DNA of 64,000 nucleotides. It comes from Dryococelus australis. Its lineage: Eukaryota; Arthropoda; Insecta; Phasmatodea; Phasmatidae. Shown here piece by piece: positions 21,298 through 32,548 of the stretch. Positions within the stretch are counted from its first letter, which is position 1. Every line of letters begins with the position of its first letter. The notes under the pieces are model-generated. The model saw only the letters and a list, made by a program, of their open reading frames with translations. It was not told the origin of the DNA and ran no database searches. Where the stretch lies: contig CM057000.1 in the NCBI GenBank assembly GCA_029891345.1, forward strand, positions 140,290,163-140,354,162, written 5' to 3'. The translations under genes were made by a program, and so were the position numbers.

Positions 21298-21315
21298 GCC
21301 CCATGTTTGGCGCCA
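21298..21315 (-). other. Decayed primer-binding site of element c
   Basis: On the - strand TGGCGCCAAACATGGGGC, two mismatches to the tRNA-Lys type site, 10 nt from the LTR end at 21326. Confidence 0.7.
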
Positions 21316-21325
21316 GAAAATCACT

Positions 21326-23500
21326 TGACGTGTGTTACCCTGGAGAATACAGACATGGTCAATGTGGTTTTATGTGTGCTAGATCAGTCGCGCTCGGTCT
21401 AGAACTCCAGTGATGCTTTTGAGTTAGGTTTTTGACTCGCTACTCTTACTGGTTGTATCGGTTGGTGACAAGGTACATAGTTGACGTGTGCTTCTATCTC
21501 GAGGGATAGGTGGTTAAGGCACTGACTACCCTCTCAAGTTCCTCAAGTGTTTCTACTGAGGCGTGTTAGAATTAATGCTGACCCGGTGGGTCGTGGCAGA
21601 TTCTTTGGGATGCCAGTTGTCCCGGGGCTGTATGAGATGTGGAGAGGTTTAAACGATCGTGCAGGTAGGGGTGGATGATCTGGCTGGACAGATCCGGGTT
21701 ATTCGTAGTGATAGGGTAGGCCGATGTGTGGGAATGTAGTTCATATGGGAAGAAACTACATGAGGCTTGGGGACTATCTTCATGAAAGTCGAACCCGGAC
21801 CATCTTCCCCGAAGCCAACTTGATTATGCACGTGTTCGGTTCGTCCTTCGGTGAGACTACACTGATTGGGGTAACACTTGCTACCAGTGATGGAGTTTCC
21901 TGCGGGGTAGGTTGAGTTCTCTCCAGATTGTACTTCGGCCAACAGGCACCTAAATACTTATTTAAAGGCGACCAATGGTTGAGGGTAATGAAAGGTGATA
22001 TCGGCCTAGGTATGCATTCAAGTTCCAAAGGAGTAGACTCGACTTTGCACGTGACTTCAGTATTAGGGTTGGAATTTAAGGCTCTCTGTAATGCACGACG
22101 TTCTCTTCTGCATATGCGTCACTTAGTTCCGCCCTTCTTAGGGCATATCTGTACTGTCCCCTGACCTTTCCGTTGTCGTGCAGTCCTAGGGCATGACTTT
22201 TGAGTCACACCTATGGCCCTGATGTATAGATGTGCAGTCTGGTATTGGGACATTACTGAAGGTAGACATGGGAACACCCGAAACCCAGGAGCTGCAGTGT
22301 GTCTTGTGCAGACTAAGGCTTTCTGCAAGCTCCATATCCTGTAGAGTTTGTTGCGCCTCACGGCTATTCTTCAGCGGAGTTTAGTTGTTGCACCTGCCAC
22401 AAGATTTACTGGCTTACAACAGAAATAATAAATGTGACCCAGGAACTAAAGTTGACTGTAAGCAAAACAATTTAAATTCACATAAGTTTTATTATGTTAC
22501 TAGGAAACTGGGAAAGTCCTGGTTAATTTATAAACTAGCTAAACAGGTGCTAAATTGGATTTATGTGTGTAAACAGGTGAAGGTGAGCCTGATAAAAATA
22601 ATAATTTTAAAATGCTAGATTTTAAATTTATACAAAGTATTTTTTTTTTACAACATCTCCAGTTTCACTGGGATTGTCTAGAAGGGTAAATTAAGTTGCG
22701 GTGACCTGCTACTGCGGAGTCATGGATGTTGACTGGGGTAAAGGGTACAGAGTATAGGATGTTGGGTTTACCTCTGGAGTCAGGCCGCCCTTATGGTCGG
22801 CTGGTGCAGTTGTGGACGAGCCTTCTTCAAGCTGCAGGGATGGTGCAGTCTGCAGAGGTGGCTGAAGCCATGTTGCAGGCTTCTGGAGTGGTTGAAAACG
22901 TGTTGCAGGCTGAGGAGAGGAGAGAGAGAGGTCTTCCGCAGACCAGGGAGTGCTCACAGATCTACGCGGTTGGTGAGCCCAGCGTCTCTACCAGGGAATG
23001 CTCTTGGACTTCCTTATATAGTGAAAAACCTCGTGGTCAGCGATCTTCCGGGGGTGCGGGATAGAGTAGCCTTCCAATGCAGGGGTAGGTTTATCAGGGT
23101 TGCGGCAGCGCCACTCATTTCTTATCTCCCTGCATGGAGGCAATGACAAATTGAAACACCTCGTCCTGAGGCTGGTGGGATGTGAAGTCACAGGGCAGCA
23201 GATGGTCTGCTATCTCATGTTGTAATAGGAATTCTTCCAACAGCTAACTGTAGGGTAGTTATTCATAAGAAATATTTCATTTATTCATGGGGGTTATACT
23301 TGCATGCAGGATTCTGGGTGGGCCGTACATTCCATAATTAATCGCATTAATCACTTTAATGTACAAAGCTGTCCAATGCGTGGAGTCTCTGTGCTCGGTA
23401 GAGGTAATTACTTTGCCACTGTTTCTGACTTGCCTTGAGCTCTCATCGGCTCAAGATGGGGCAAAGTCGCCCGTAGAGAGCCCAAGCGTGCTGCGCAGCA
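21326..23500 (-). repeat. 5' LTR of element c
   Basis: About 2.17 kb, from TGACGTGTGTTACC to CTGCGCAGCA. It aligns with 16466-18754 in the same order: the polyA-like region near 21805-21830 (AAGCCAACTTGATTATGC, polyA signal degenerate), Pro/GC-rich stretch, GA-rich block near 22918, TATA box (complement of 23014-23020, CTATATAAGGAAGTCC), and a U3 block containing TCCAATGCGTGGAGTCTC. Homology to the other LTR ends near 23500/18754. Open stretches inside (for example 22988-23191) are not convincing genes. Confidence 0.55.
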
Positions 23501-23969
23501 TGTTAATCACTACTGGGACTACAGTGGGTCTGGTTGGGACACTGGCTCACTTTGGGGTACCTGTGTTACCAAGGACAGCTTCGGTCACTGCAACTGAAAC
23601 TGTTGTTGGCTGGCTGGAACTGGAGACTCTTGGAGTAGGTTGGTGTGCATTGGTACCATGTTGACCAACACAGTACCGTCTGTTCCACTTCGCTGCTTCT
23701 CGACTCCAGAAAAGGGGGGGTTGGCCGCCCCATACCTAACATCTGTGCCCATTAGCAGAGGACATACCAGCGGGTGGTATTCTTGGGCTAGGCGAGTGTG
23801 TGCAGGGAAATACACTAAAGTAAATACTGGAGAGGAAGGCCTCTCCAGTTGATGGGTGGTCTGAGCTCTCTCGCATTCGGCTTGGCTGTGTTATAGGCCT
23901 CCTTTTGCTCCTCCTTCTGTGAGCCGTGCCTTTTTTCAAAAGGCATAGAGGTCCCGTCGACACTAATTA
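23501..23969. other. Spacer between LTR c and LTR h
   Basis: No coding sequence supported. It contains a short inverted motif GGAGAGGAAGGCCTCTCC near 23829-23846 and no recognisable repeat end. Confidence 0.35.
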
Positions 23970-25130
23970 CACTCTCAAATCGACATGAGATTGAGACAGA
24001 TCCCTCGGTAAGTGTACATACAATAGTGGTTAACAGCGTGAGTTTGGTGATCTAATCAGTTCTCTGCCACTGGCTTACAAACCTAGAGCAGTGAGCCGTG
24101 TGGGCCGTCTTCCTACCACTGTTGGGTGAGGTCGGAACAGAGGTTAGGTCTTCAGTCGTAGGCAAATACTCCTTCCATCACCGTAAGCGCTCCGGTAACA
24201 GTACAACCTGAAGTAACTGTCTCGCCCCTCTTGGATGAGTTACTATAATGGTTGGGGCTCTACCGTTCTATCCACTGAAGTGTCTAGAACGGTTGGCCGT
24301 CGAATGGTGCGTGTGTCTGACATACAGACTCCTGAAGGGAATCTGCAGTCCTACTCTATGGTTCGTACTTCTTATGTAGCAACATCCGGTCTCGGTTGAC
24401 ATCGTACGGTAAATATAAATTCTAGTGGTTGTAATAAATACCTCTAGAATAGAAATCCTCAGTGAAAGGAACAAGATGTATTTATTAGGAATAATAAATA
24501 CAGTGACGTGTACTGCCTCTTAGTCAAGCAGAGTGTGATATGGAATTAACCTACTGTAAATAGGTGTAGGCGACCTGCTCCTAGACTAACCAAGATGGCG
24601 AATGACTTTGACAGCTATGAAAAAAACTCTACTCTAACCAAGGGGCATCTAGAAGAGACTTTACAAAAAGGGGACCACTACTTCAAAAGGCAGTGGGTGT
24701 AGTTGCTTCTACCAACAAGTAGAGGCGGCTGCTGAACCAGGAGGAACAGCAGCGGAAATGTGATGGTGTCCGCAGACTTTGTTGAAGGAGAGCGTCTGGA
24801 AAATGCTGATGGTGGCAGATGTCAATGGAGCTCCTGGTAGCTAGTGGTGGCTGCTGAAGACTTGGTAACAGCATAGAGTCCCAGTACACAAAATTTTGAG
24901 GCGAGCTACTGAAGAAGGAAATATAACTCCCAACCTGGGCTTGCACTGCCTTGTATAGTCCACTGGATAGGTGCAGACCAGGCCGGGGTGGGAGTAGCTA
25001 CCCTCTGCCAAGCGCCCGGCTTTGTGCATTCTCAGGCGTGCTCTGCTTGCTCCAAGGCAGGTGACGGCTTGTTGGCTCTCAGCACGGGGGGGGGGGGGGG
25101 AGGATGCGTGCTTGACTGCTGTCGCAACCT
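23970..25130 (-). repeat. Degenerate LTR fragment, LTR e family (LTR h)
   Basis: Similar in layout to LTR e: a segment AGGTGTAGGCGACCTG near 24560 (same words at 4847), ATTTATTAGG at 24480 in the place of the polyA signal, GGCATCTAGAAGAGAC near 24645, and a GTATAGTCC/GGTGCAGACC segment near 24953 where LTR e has its TATA box. Ends are not definable. A guanine run lies at about 25086-25100. Confidence 0.5.
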
Positions 25131-25631
25131 TATATTCACGTGTTTAGAATTGCCCTCCAAAGTACTGGTGATCTGAAGAGACTCGTGAAAGATGTTGCTG
25201 AGTTTGACCCTTCCTCGGGTTACATAGAAATACACGAGGCTGTTGAGTCGTAATTGTTTAGCGAACAAACAGAAAAGTGGCACATGTCAGTTGGAAACTG
25301 TTAAAAAATCAATACGTTTTTGTAAATCTTTTGTATGGACATTCAATTAATCCCATTTTGGAAGAAACCAGGTAAAATAAATTTCCTTATATTGGAAGTT
25401 AACCCTAATTTTGTGTGTTAAAGTGTAATATTTTTACATTGTTTAGAGTGTTTGGGTGGAAACTGAAAATCTTACGGGAAAGTGAAAGTTATTAATGTGA
25501 AGTACATTATAATGTAATTTTACTGTAATGGTCTTTGATATATGGAGCAGCATTTGGCACATTATTTTAATTCAGTGTTTGTGTCCAATCTGTTCCAGGA
25601 TAATTAATGTTTTAAATTTTTTTTTGTTTAG
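25131..25631 (+). other. End of ZGPAT intron 3
   Basis: AT-rich intronic sequence with no transposon ends recognised. The acceptor is TTTTTTTTGTTTAG ending at 25631. Confidence 0.6.
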
Positions 25632-25811
25632 ACCACTGTATGAACCTGAGGGAGCAGGCTGGTGGAGATGAAGACCTGTTCAAGGTAGAGAAGAAGTTGA
25701 AGCGTCTGCAGAAGAAACAGGAACAACAGCAAGCAAGGATGTATGAGAGGGACAAGCAGCAACGCAAGAATGTGTTTGACTTTCTCAACAACTCTTTGAG
25801 TGGCAGAAAAG
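25632..25811 (+). CDS. ZGPAT: ZGPAT orthologue: coiled-coil/KNVFDFLN exon
   Basis: The exon restores the Asp codon split by intron 3 and reads DHCMNLREQAGGDEDLFKVE, then a Lys/Gln-rich helix (KKLKRLQKKQEQQQARMYER) and RKNVFDFLNNSLSGRK. The N-V-F-D-F-L-N motif is the ZGPAT family block that follows the G-patch. The strongly charged, heptad-like helix predicts a coiled coil. The donor GTGGGT at 25812 leaves phase 1, as do the preceding and following introns. The exon ends in the SGRK segment, where vertebrate ZGPAT has a variable linker. Confidence 0.93.
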
Positions 25812-26883
25812 GTGGGTGTTACGGTGGTGGGTGACGTCCAGCTAAACTTAGGATGCTCTATGTTTAATGATATTTGTTTCAGGCTCGAATTTGATGAAAT
25901 TTACTGTAGGTCCAGTGGTGTTACAACGTATTGGGCATAGGGGGGATGTAGGGTGTCCATAGCTCCTTAAATTCAGTAAGGGATATTACAATGAGAGTGG
26001 GTGGGTATTGAAACTTGGATTTTTTCCTAGGGTTGTGCGAATTTGACTTTTTCTCACGAAATGAAAATGAAAGATATGTTACGAACTTCCGTGAAACTGA
26101 AACAAAAATTAAAAATAATAATAATTAAGGCTCAACCTTAATGAAAGCTTAACGAATTTTCTAACATTATAGCAGGTTATTCATTATAACAAATTTTTTG
26201 GAAAATCAAACCAATAATATGTAGGGTATGGAGTATTTACCAAAGGGAGTTTGTCCTACATTTAATTTGTCGTTTTATGTAGTTATTTCAGTTATAAAAT
26301 AATGAAACCAAACAAGATGATACCAAAATGATACTCTCGAATGTTCTGCGTTGCATTTTGTGGTCAACATGTCATTTTCCATGGTGTACGTCATTACAAT
26401 TCAGAAAATATGGGGTTTCCATGAAGTGAATAGTATTTGATAGCACTGTCTAATGTGATGTGTATTAAATTTTGATTATGATGATAATTTGCTATAGCAA
26501 TATTTTATCTTGTAATTATCAGTTGTTGTAAGAGCATTATCATTGCAGTTTTGTGATTATAGTTAATTGTTTTGAAATTGTTTTTACAGGTTTTCTGTAA
26601 TTACAGTATTGCTTATGGTTTCAAATGTTTCCTTTCTCTTTAATTACAGTACAACTGACTTAATTGTACCAGTATGCACAATGCTTATTTTGTGATTGTG
26701 CATTCTTATTTATGGACCTACAAGCCATGTCCATTGTATGCTCTCATGTGTTGCATTTTTCTGCCAGTCCCCTAAAAAATCTATGGATAGGAAATTCACT
26801 GTAGTCTCTTTAAAAATAATTAGTTATGAAATAGTTACAAAGTGAAAATTTGTCTTAACATATTGGTTGGTTACGTTACTCAG
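25812..26883 (+). other. Intron 4 of ZGPAT orthologue
   Basis: A 1.07-kb AT-rich intron with donor GTGGGT and acceptor TTACTCAG. I see no transposon or coding sequence in it. Confidence 0.75.
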
Positions 26884-27191
26884 ACGGGGATGAAGAGCCT
26901 CCTGGCAAGAAAGGCAAAGGCAGTGGGGAGAGCAGTCTGAGGTCGGAGACGAGCCGCGGGCTGAACGTGGTGAGCTTGCAAGTGGCAGAGGACATCCGTC
27001 GCACGGAACGAGAAGTGTCCAAACTCCAGGAATCCTTGTCGCGGCAAGCGCAGGGCTCCAAGACACATGGTCTGCTGTCTGAGAGACTGCAGGAGAAAAG
27101 GGCGGAGCTCGGCCAGTTGCGGGTGTCGGAGCGTACCATCGATAAGGAGCGCAGCCAGCGCATCGACAGGAAGAAAATGGCTGCCTTCTGA
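26884..27191 (+). CDS. ZGPAT: ZGPAT orthologue: terminal coiled-coil exon with stop
   Basis: This exon begins in phase 1, finishing an Asp codon, and ends at TGA 27189-27191. It encodes a Gly/Lys-rich linker (GDEEPPGKKGKGSGESS), then a long helix: VAEDIRRTEREVSKLQESLS, LLSERLQEKRAELGQLRVSE, then ERSQRIDRKKMAAF at the C-terminus. The order, the R-T-x-R-E/D heptads, the Q-L-Q-E-K-like segment and the KKM-x-x-F ending match the vertebrate ZGPAT C-terminal coiled coil. The GC content is clearly higher than in the flanking introns. There is no sign of truncation. Confidence 0.95.
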
Positions 27192-27311
27192 ACCTGCTGT
27201 CTTGCCTTGGCTTCCATCATCTTCAGAGTGAAATTCCTTTTTGTAGTTTCGGTTGGACCAGTGCGGGCTCGCTGCCGATGCGTCTCACAAAATCCCATCC
27301 CAGTAAATGAT

Positions 27312-27317
27312 AATAAA
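27312..27317 (+). promoter_or_regulatory. Candidate ZGPAT polyadenylation signal
   Basis: AATAAA about 120 nt past the stop codon. Another AATAAA near 27768 could serve a longer 3' UTR. There is no transcript evidence in the sequence to choose between them. Confidence 0.5.
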
Positions 27318-28212
27318 AAAATTGTGCAAACCATAAAATATTAGTAATTTGCACAGCATTGTCAATTTTTACTGGACTAAAGTAGTGTAAATCTGCTAAA
27401 CTGTGGGTGGGTACAAAAAATGGAGTTTTGGTATTGTTAAAGAGAAAGTATATTGTTATAAAATATCTGAGGTAATATATTATTTACCTATTGGTGTCTA
27501 CAGAGGCTATGAAATTTCCAAAAGTTGACCATACCTTGTTTTGGCAGAAGATTGCTGAATTGCAGAGTCAAATCGAAAATTTTGCTCTCTGTAATTTTAG
27601 GGTAAATTTTCTATGCTTACATTCTGCTGTTGTTTACAAAAATGGTTAATTTATGAACCAACTATTCATTTTTTTTTATCAGAGAGTTGTGACAAATCCA
27701 GCAAAACTTGTTATTAAAACATTCATTTTTGTGTTGTAGGTATTTGTGGATTGCCATTTTCTGTGAAAATAATAAAAATATAGGATGATTGATTGTTAGT
27801 AAACGTAAGGGATACAGAAGAAATCTGTTAATCCGCTCCATTGATATTTTAATTTAAATTAGTGACTCAAATATTACACTACATATATCTTATTAATTTA
27901 TTATATCATTGGGTTATTTTAAGCTATCAAGATTTATAGGTATCTATCAAATGCCTTAGAAGGTAAAATTTCAAACATAATTACAAGGTCAAAAGAACTT
28001 TCATTGCTTTGAAGTGTGAAGCATCAGTTCATCAAGACCATAGCAAATAGATTTTCAGAAAATCTAGTGTAAAATATACATTTGGAAAACATGTTGAGTT
28101 CTAAAGCAAAATAGTCACCCTTTCATTTCTTAGGAAATAAAAATACTGAACTGTAAACAGTAATATAGCTGTGACAATTGTCATTGTATGGATCTTTGTA
28201 GATAAAGGCTGT
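27318..28212. other. ZGPAT 3' flank
   Basis: AT-rich, no open reading frame of note and no recognised repeat. Possibly part of an extended 3' UTR. Confidence 0.4.
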
Positions 28213-28438
28213 GCACAGTAATGGGGCACTTTTTATGGCCCTCCCATAAGAAATAACGACCAAAAATTTATACGTTTTATTGTGGTCTCAGACTTGAACT
28301 TTTAAGAGCTATGAAATATATACACTGTTTTTATGAGGTACTCGCATATCAGTTTTTATATTAACAGTTGGCGATACGATACAAATAAGCAGAAAGAAAC
28401 TTAAGCAGGGCCTTAAAAAGTGCTCACTTTACCATAGT
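28213..28438. mobile_element. MITE, GCACTTTT-TIR family, copy 1
   Basis: Ends CACAGTAATGGGGCACTTTT and, inverted on the right, TGGTAAAGTGAGCACTTTTT, both continuing into AAGGCCCT/ATGGCCCT. The element is about 226 bp with no coding capacity. Similar ends occur at 29955, 58308 and 58755. Target duplication is unclear. Confidence 0.6.
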
Positions 28439-29489
28439 CTAGACTTAGTTGCAGCAAGGCATCAAGCTATAGCAAGCTCTATAGGTTGATTCTCAGGTGG
28501 TTTTCAGAATTTGTAACAAAATTGATTGGAACTAACATAAAAACCTCTTAATAGTTAACTCTAAATTTTATATTAACTTCTCCGGGATTATTTAAATTCC
28601 AGTTAGCATTTCTCTTTTATTCATGTTTTTTTGTTTCATGTACTATGGTGAGAACTTCCTGCATTAGAAATCATATTTTGTAGAAGGCTGAAGTGTTTCG
28701 TTCAGAGAATGAATTAACAAGAGTGTTAGTTAATTGTATGAATCAGTATTAGAAAGGGATCAGACTGTGTGTGTTTACAGTAGTTTTGTGGAAATATTGT
28801 GGGCTGAAAGTTGCAGGCGAATGGAGCTGTACACTTATGCAGCAGATAGAAAAAAAATAAGAGACATGTCCTTAGCAATCATAGTTTAGATTTTAAAATT
28901 GAAAAATCCAAATTGATATTTTTACGCTATGGAATTGTACAGAAGAAATAAGTGGTGTCATCTGATTGATTAAAATTGCCATAGTGCCACTATAATCACA
29001 TAAACCACAAGAGCCTGTGGGATATACATTAAAACTCTGTTAAGTTTTTTCACGAGACTACGTACTAGAAGAAAAAATCCTGCCTGAAAATAATTACTAT
29101 ATTTTATATTGCTATAATTTCTATATGATGAAAAGAGTAAAGAAATTTTATTTGAATTTCTTAAAAGTTGTTGTCCTTGTTTCGGCACTCCTGACGAACT
29201 AAAATATTTAAGAAACACTTCCATTAGTTCAAACTTTCTGTGACAGTACCTATGTTAATTTAAATACTGTCTCTCTCCCACCATCTCATACTGTGTTGTA
29301 TGCCTGTGCATATGGGTACGCATATGTGTAATACTTATTTCATGTTGGCCAAGGTTTAAATTTTAAAATAAAATAACATCTGTTTAAATATTGCTGTTTT
29401 TCTTTAAATAAAGAGTAACAAGACCTAAAAACAAGATATATTTAGTAAAGAATGAGGTAAGCAGTCTACAAACTGAAGCAATGACCAAT
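28439..29489. other. Intergenic, no feature recognised
   Basis: AT-rich sequence. Open stretches such as 28970-29224 (-) have no recognisable domain or codon bias and are treated as chance. Confidence 0.4.
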
Positions 29490-29760
29490 CACAGTTTATC
29501 ATATCAGAGCGTCGACGGCCCAACTTGCAGAAAAGTGGAAGGGTGACCACCCCCTTGCCACGTCTTGCTCAGCGCCTATGCTAGTACTACACTGGGAGTG
29601 GCACACGAAGATGGCCAAGGATGCCCAGAGTAGTTGGCAAGCAGGGTGCAGAGACATCACGCTGTTGGCTAGATAACCACCCTCCACCACGACAGGCGTG
29701 TCAAGGGAATAAGCGAGGTCTCGTCAGGCTGCGCTAACCGCAGCAAAATGTACGCGGAGG
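29490..29760. repeat. GC-rich island, possible LTR fragment
   Basis: An isolated GC-rich block of about 270 bp in AT-rich DNA. GACAGGCGTGTCAAGG near 29690-29705 and AACCACCCTCC just before it resemble the PBS-proximal end of the 16466-type LTR (TGACACGC and GACCACCCTCC, inverted). Without an alignment this is only suggestive. Confidence 0.25.
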
Positions 29761-29954
29761 CATTATGGGAAATGAAACTCCTGTAGCAACTATGTACATG
29801 GAAAGTATGTAACAATGAATGTCTTGTAAAGGGAATGGCAGGACTGCAACATTATGTTTTATCTGGGGAAATGTGTGGGAGAAAGTGTTATGCAAATTTT
29901 TCTTTTGTACAATTATTCTACAAATATTCTGTTTCAGTGAATGTTATAGGCTGT

Positions 29955-30308
29955 TATGTTAACTGAGCACTTTTGAAAGCCCTACTGTTGTGGTTCATCT
30001 CATCTTATTCATGTGTAACTCAAGTGAAACCATGTGGAATTTGTAGTAATGTAAATATGTTAATAATATCTATACTTATGTGGTTATGTGTAAAAAAATA
30101 AGAAAAACTGTTGTCAGTAACAATAAATTTATCCATTACATTCATACAACATTGAGTCTTGGAACTATTTTTAATGTCAGCTTGCATGCCAGTGTTAACA
30201 GTAGCATTTACATGTAGTTATAGGCAGTGTAATTTTTCCTCTATTTCCCTCTCTCTCTCTCTCTATCTCCCACAGTTTTGATTTCAAAAGTGCTCACCTT
30301 ACTGTGAA
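29955..30308. mobile_element. MITE, GCACTTTT-TIR family, copy 2
   Basis: The left end TTAACTGAGCACTTTTGAAA and the right end ATTTCAAAAGTGCTCACCTT (then ACTGTG) form inverted repeats of about 22 bp. Internal length is about 350 bp, with a CT-dinucleotide run at 30249-30264. No coding capacity. Confidence 0.7.
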
Positions 30309-31463
30309 AAATGTTTAGCTCTATAATGAACAGAAAATTTGTGGCACGTGATACCATGTTTTCTTGGCAACTTTATTCAAATTGTCATGCCTGCCTTTGC
30401 TAGCTAAGACAGTGCCATAATTTCTGAAACTTCTAATGATAGTTTAATATATCAAAATAAAATTACTATTTTGTGTCGAGAGTATGGTACAAACAATTTT
30501 TTTTTTAAGTCAGGTCTATTAGTGTGATTTGGGAAAATTATGTATTGGGTACTTACCATATTTACCATATTTACTTTATTTTAATCCGCCATTGATTTTG
30601 AGTTGCATGTAATTTTTTGGGGAAAATCCTGGCAAAAAATTATTGGTATACATATGTGGCCACAAGCGGCAGCACCACTTCAGTAACAAATTTAATTTCA
30701 GTAGAAAGTTTAATTTTGTCTTAGTTGAAATTGGTGTTCCATCCGCCAAAAGATAATATTGTGCTTTTGGAAGCAAGTAATTTCATCTTGTGAAACAAAT
30801 ATATTTCACTATGCCAAAAGAGAATACAGTGGCAGCCCGAAATAGCACGGCTCGTTATACTGTGGATTCGGTTATACCGCGGGGCAATTTATGTCCCCCA
30901 GCCTGAATACATAAATAAGAGGATAAGGAGAAAGCATGTTTTCAGGTAGGGGTGTGGTCTGTCAGGGACGTTGAAGGAGGGGGTGGATGGAGCAGGCATG
31001 CGTTCTCCCTCCTTTCAGTGCTGAGATCTATTTTACTGATTCATCACAGCCAATATTGTGTGTTTTTCGGTATTCAATTTCATTGGCATAGTGCAATGTC
31101 TTTTGAGGGAAGAATTCATAGTGGTCCTTTTTTTATGTGACCTTATTATACCTGTTCTGCTGTTTGGTTTTAAACAAGCCAAAAAAATTTACTGTAGCAA
31201 CCTTTCCATCTTACAAGTGTCCTGCTGTCAAGCATTTACTGGCATTTACAAGTTGACATGATATGTGCGTACATTGTATAGTGTAACACATTTAAGCAAT
31301 TACATTTATTCAATGCCAAAATGTTTTACCAGAGTAACTCAGTTAAAATATGCTGGAATACTGTCGTAAAAGGGATGGAGACTTCTGTGGCACATTCTGT
31401 GTAAACGCCTGCAATGCGAGGGGCTCTGGGTTCAGATTCTGGGTAAGTTAGGGACTAAGTAAT
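30309..31463. other. Intergenic with a possible pogo/Tigger-like end
   Basis: TACAGTGGCAGCCCGAAATA at about 30829 followed by GGTTATACCGCGG resembles the ends of pogo/Tigger-type DNA transposons (TA then CAGT, with a TTATA-CCGCGG block). No partner end is certain. A word of about 25 bp containing TATTGTGCTTTTGGAAGCAA (30757) recurs at 34050. Nothing else is recognisable. Confidence 0.3.
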
Positions 31464-32046
31464 TTACAGGCCTATAATTAATCTCCTATGGGGTATAGTG
31501 CTATCTAATCATTATAATAATGTTGTAGGTAGACACTTTAATTATAATGGGCCTTATTCATAGTCATTTTTAGTCCGAACTAAGGAAAGACCATCTCTGA
31601 CCAAAATTTTTTGTATTCGGAAAGCCATATTATTGCTAGTCTGAGGATCATCTTGCTTTAGTGTGGCCTAATTTTTAGTCTGAACTGAGGCTAGGACTAA
31701 CAATGTATTAAAGTCAAAAAGAAACATGGCGAACATAAAATAAGACAGTTTTGCTAATATGACATGAGAGTGAAAGCTAGCTAAAGTGTACGAAACACGA
31801 AAAATGCGTTTAAGGCCGATTTTGTTAATCTGTATTAAAAAGTGTGCAGATGCAATGGGTGAAATGGTCGTGAATAATATTACAAAAGAAATATAATCAT
31901 AATACATCAGTGTTATGTTAAGCAATGCCTTCCTATTTCTGCGTCAATTAAATGCCTTCTCTTAAAAGATATTCTTACCAGACGTGATATTAATACTTTC
32001 AGAAAGAATTACAATACATGTGGCAAAGTATTGCCTTGAGGTAAAT

Positions 32047-32112
32047 GCATCGGCAGCTCAATGGTAAGATTGTGGGTTGATAGTTGGTAGGTTGCAAGTT
32101 GGAATCTTGTAG
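32047..32112 (+). repeat. tRNA-like head of a SINE inside the TIR element
   Basis: CGGCAGCTCAATGGTAAGAT resembles an A box, and about 30 nt later GGTTGCAAGTTGGAATC resembles a B box. It looks like a tRNA-derived pol III head rather than a true tRNA, since no cloverleaf with an acceptor stem is convincing. Confidence 0.35.
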
Positions 32113-32479
32113 GGGTAAGAATATTTTAACCATTTTATAATGTATTTTTGAAATGTATTTAGCATAAAATACAAATATTTCATCATTATAAAGATGGTAT
32201 TGGCATAAATAAATGAAATCAGCCCATACCACCAGTGCATAGGGATGTGCTATGAAAAATTAACAAATCTATGTGGAATAATATTTTCATTAGTATATTA
32301 ATTTTTTCATCCTCCATCCTGCAGTAATACAATACTGTATATGATTGAGATCCGGATGTATAAAAAATTTCAAAAAATGTTTCGTTTTACAATTATGAAA
32401 AAAATATGTATAGTAATTTTGTTAATTTGTACCTACTTGCTGTCAAAACAAATAGTCATAATAAAAGAATTTGAGTGAA

Positions 32480-32548
32480 CAAGTGATATTCGAACCTGCA
32501 ATTTACATTTTCAAAGCAAGAACCTTTTCCATTGCTCTACACAGCCAC
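32480..32548 (-). repeat. Second tRNA-like head, opposite strand
   Basis: On the - strand GTGTAGAGCAATGGAAAAGG (A-box-like) and GCAGGTTCGAATATCAC (B-box-like, GGTTCGAAT) have tRNA-like spacing. It faces the head at 32047 from inside the same element. Confidence 0.4.

Noticed and set aside
26824-27334. Minus-strand open stretches of 152 and 80 codons
   Set aside because: Antisense of the terminal ZGPAT exon, which has the conserved protein on the + strand.
31999-32240. Transposase ORF in the TIR element at 31549
   Set aside because: The open stretches of 60-77 codons have no DDE or HTH motif, overlap the SINE-like head and contain no conserved transposase words.
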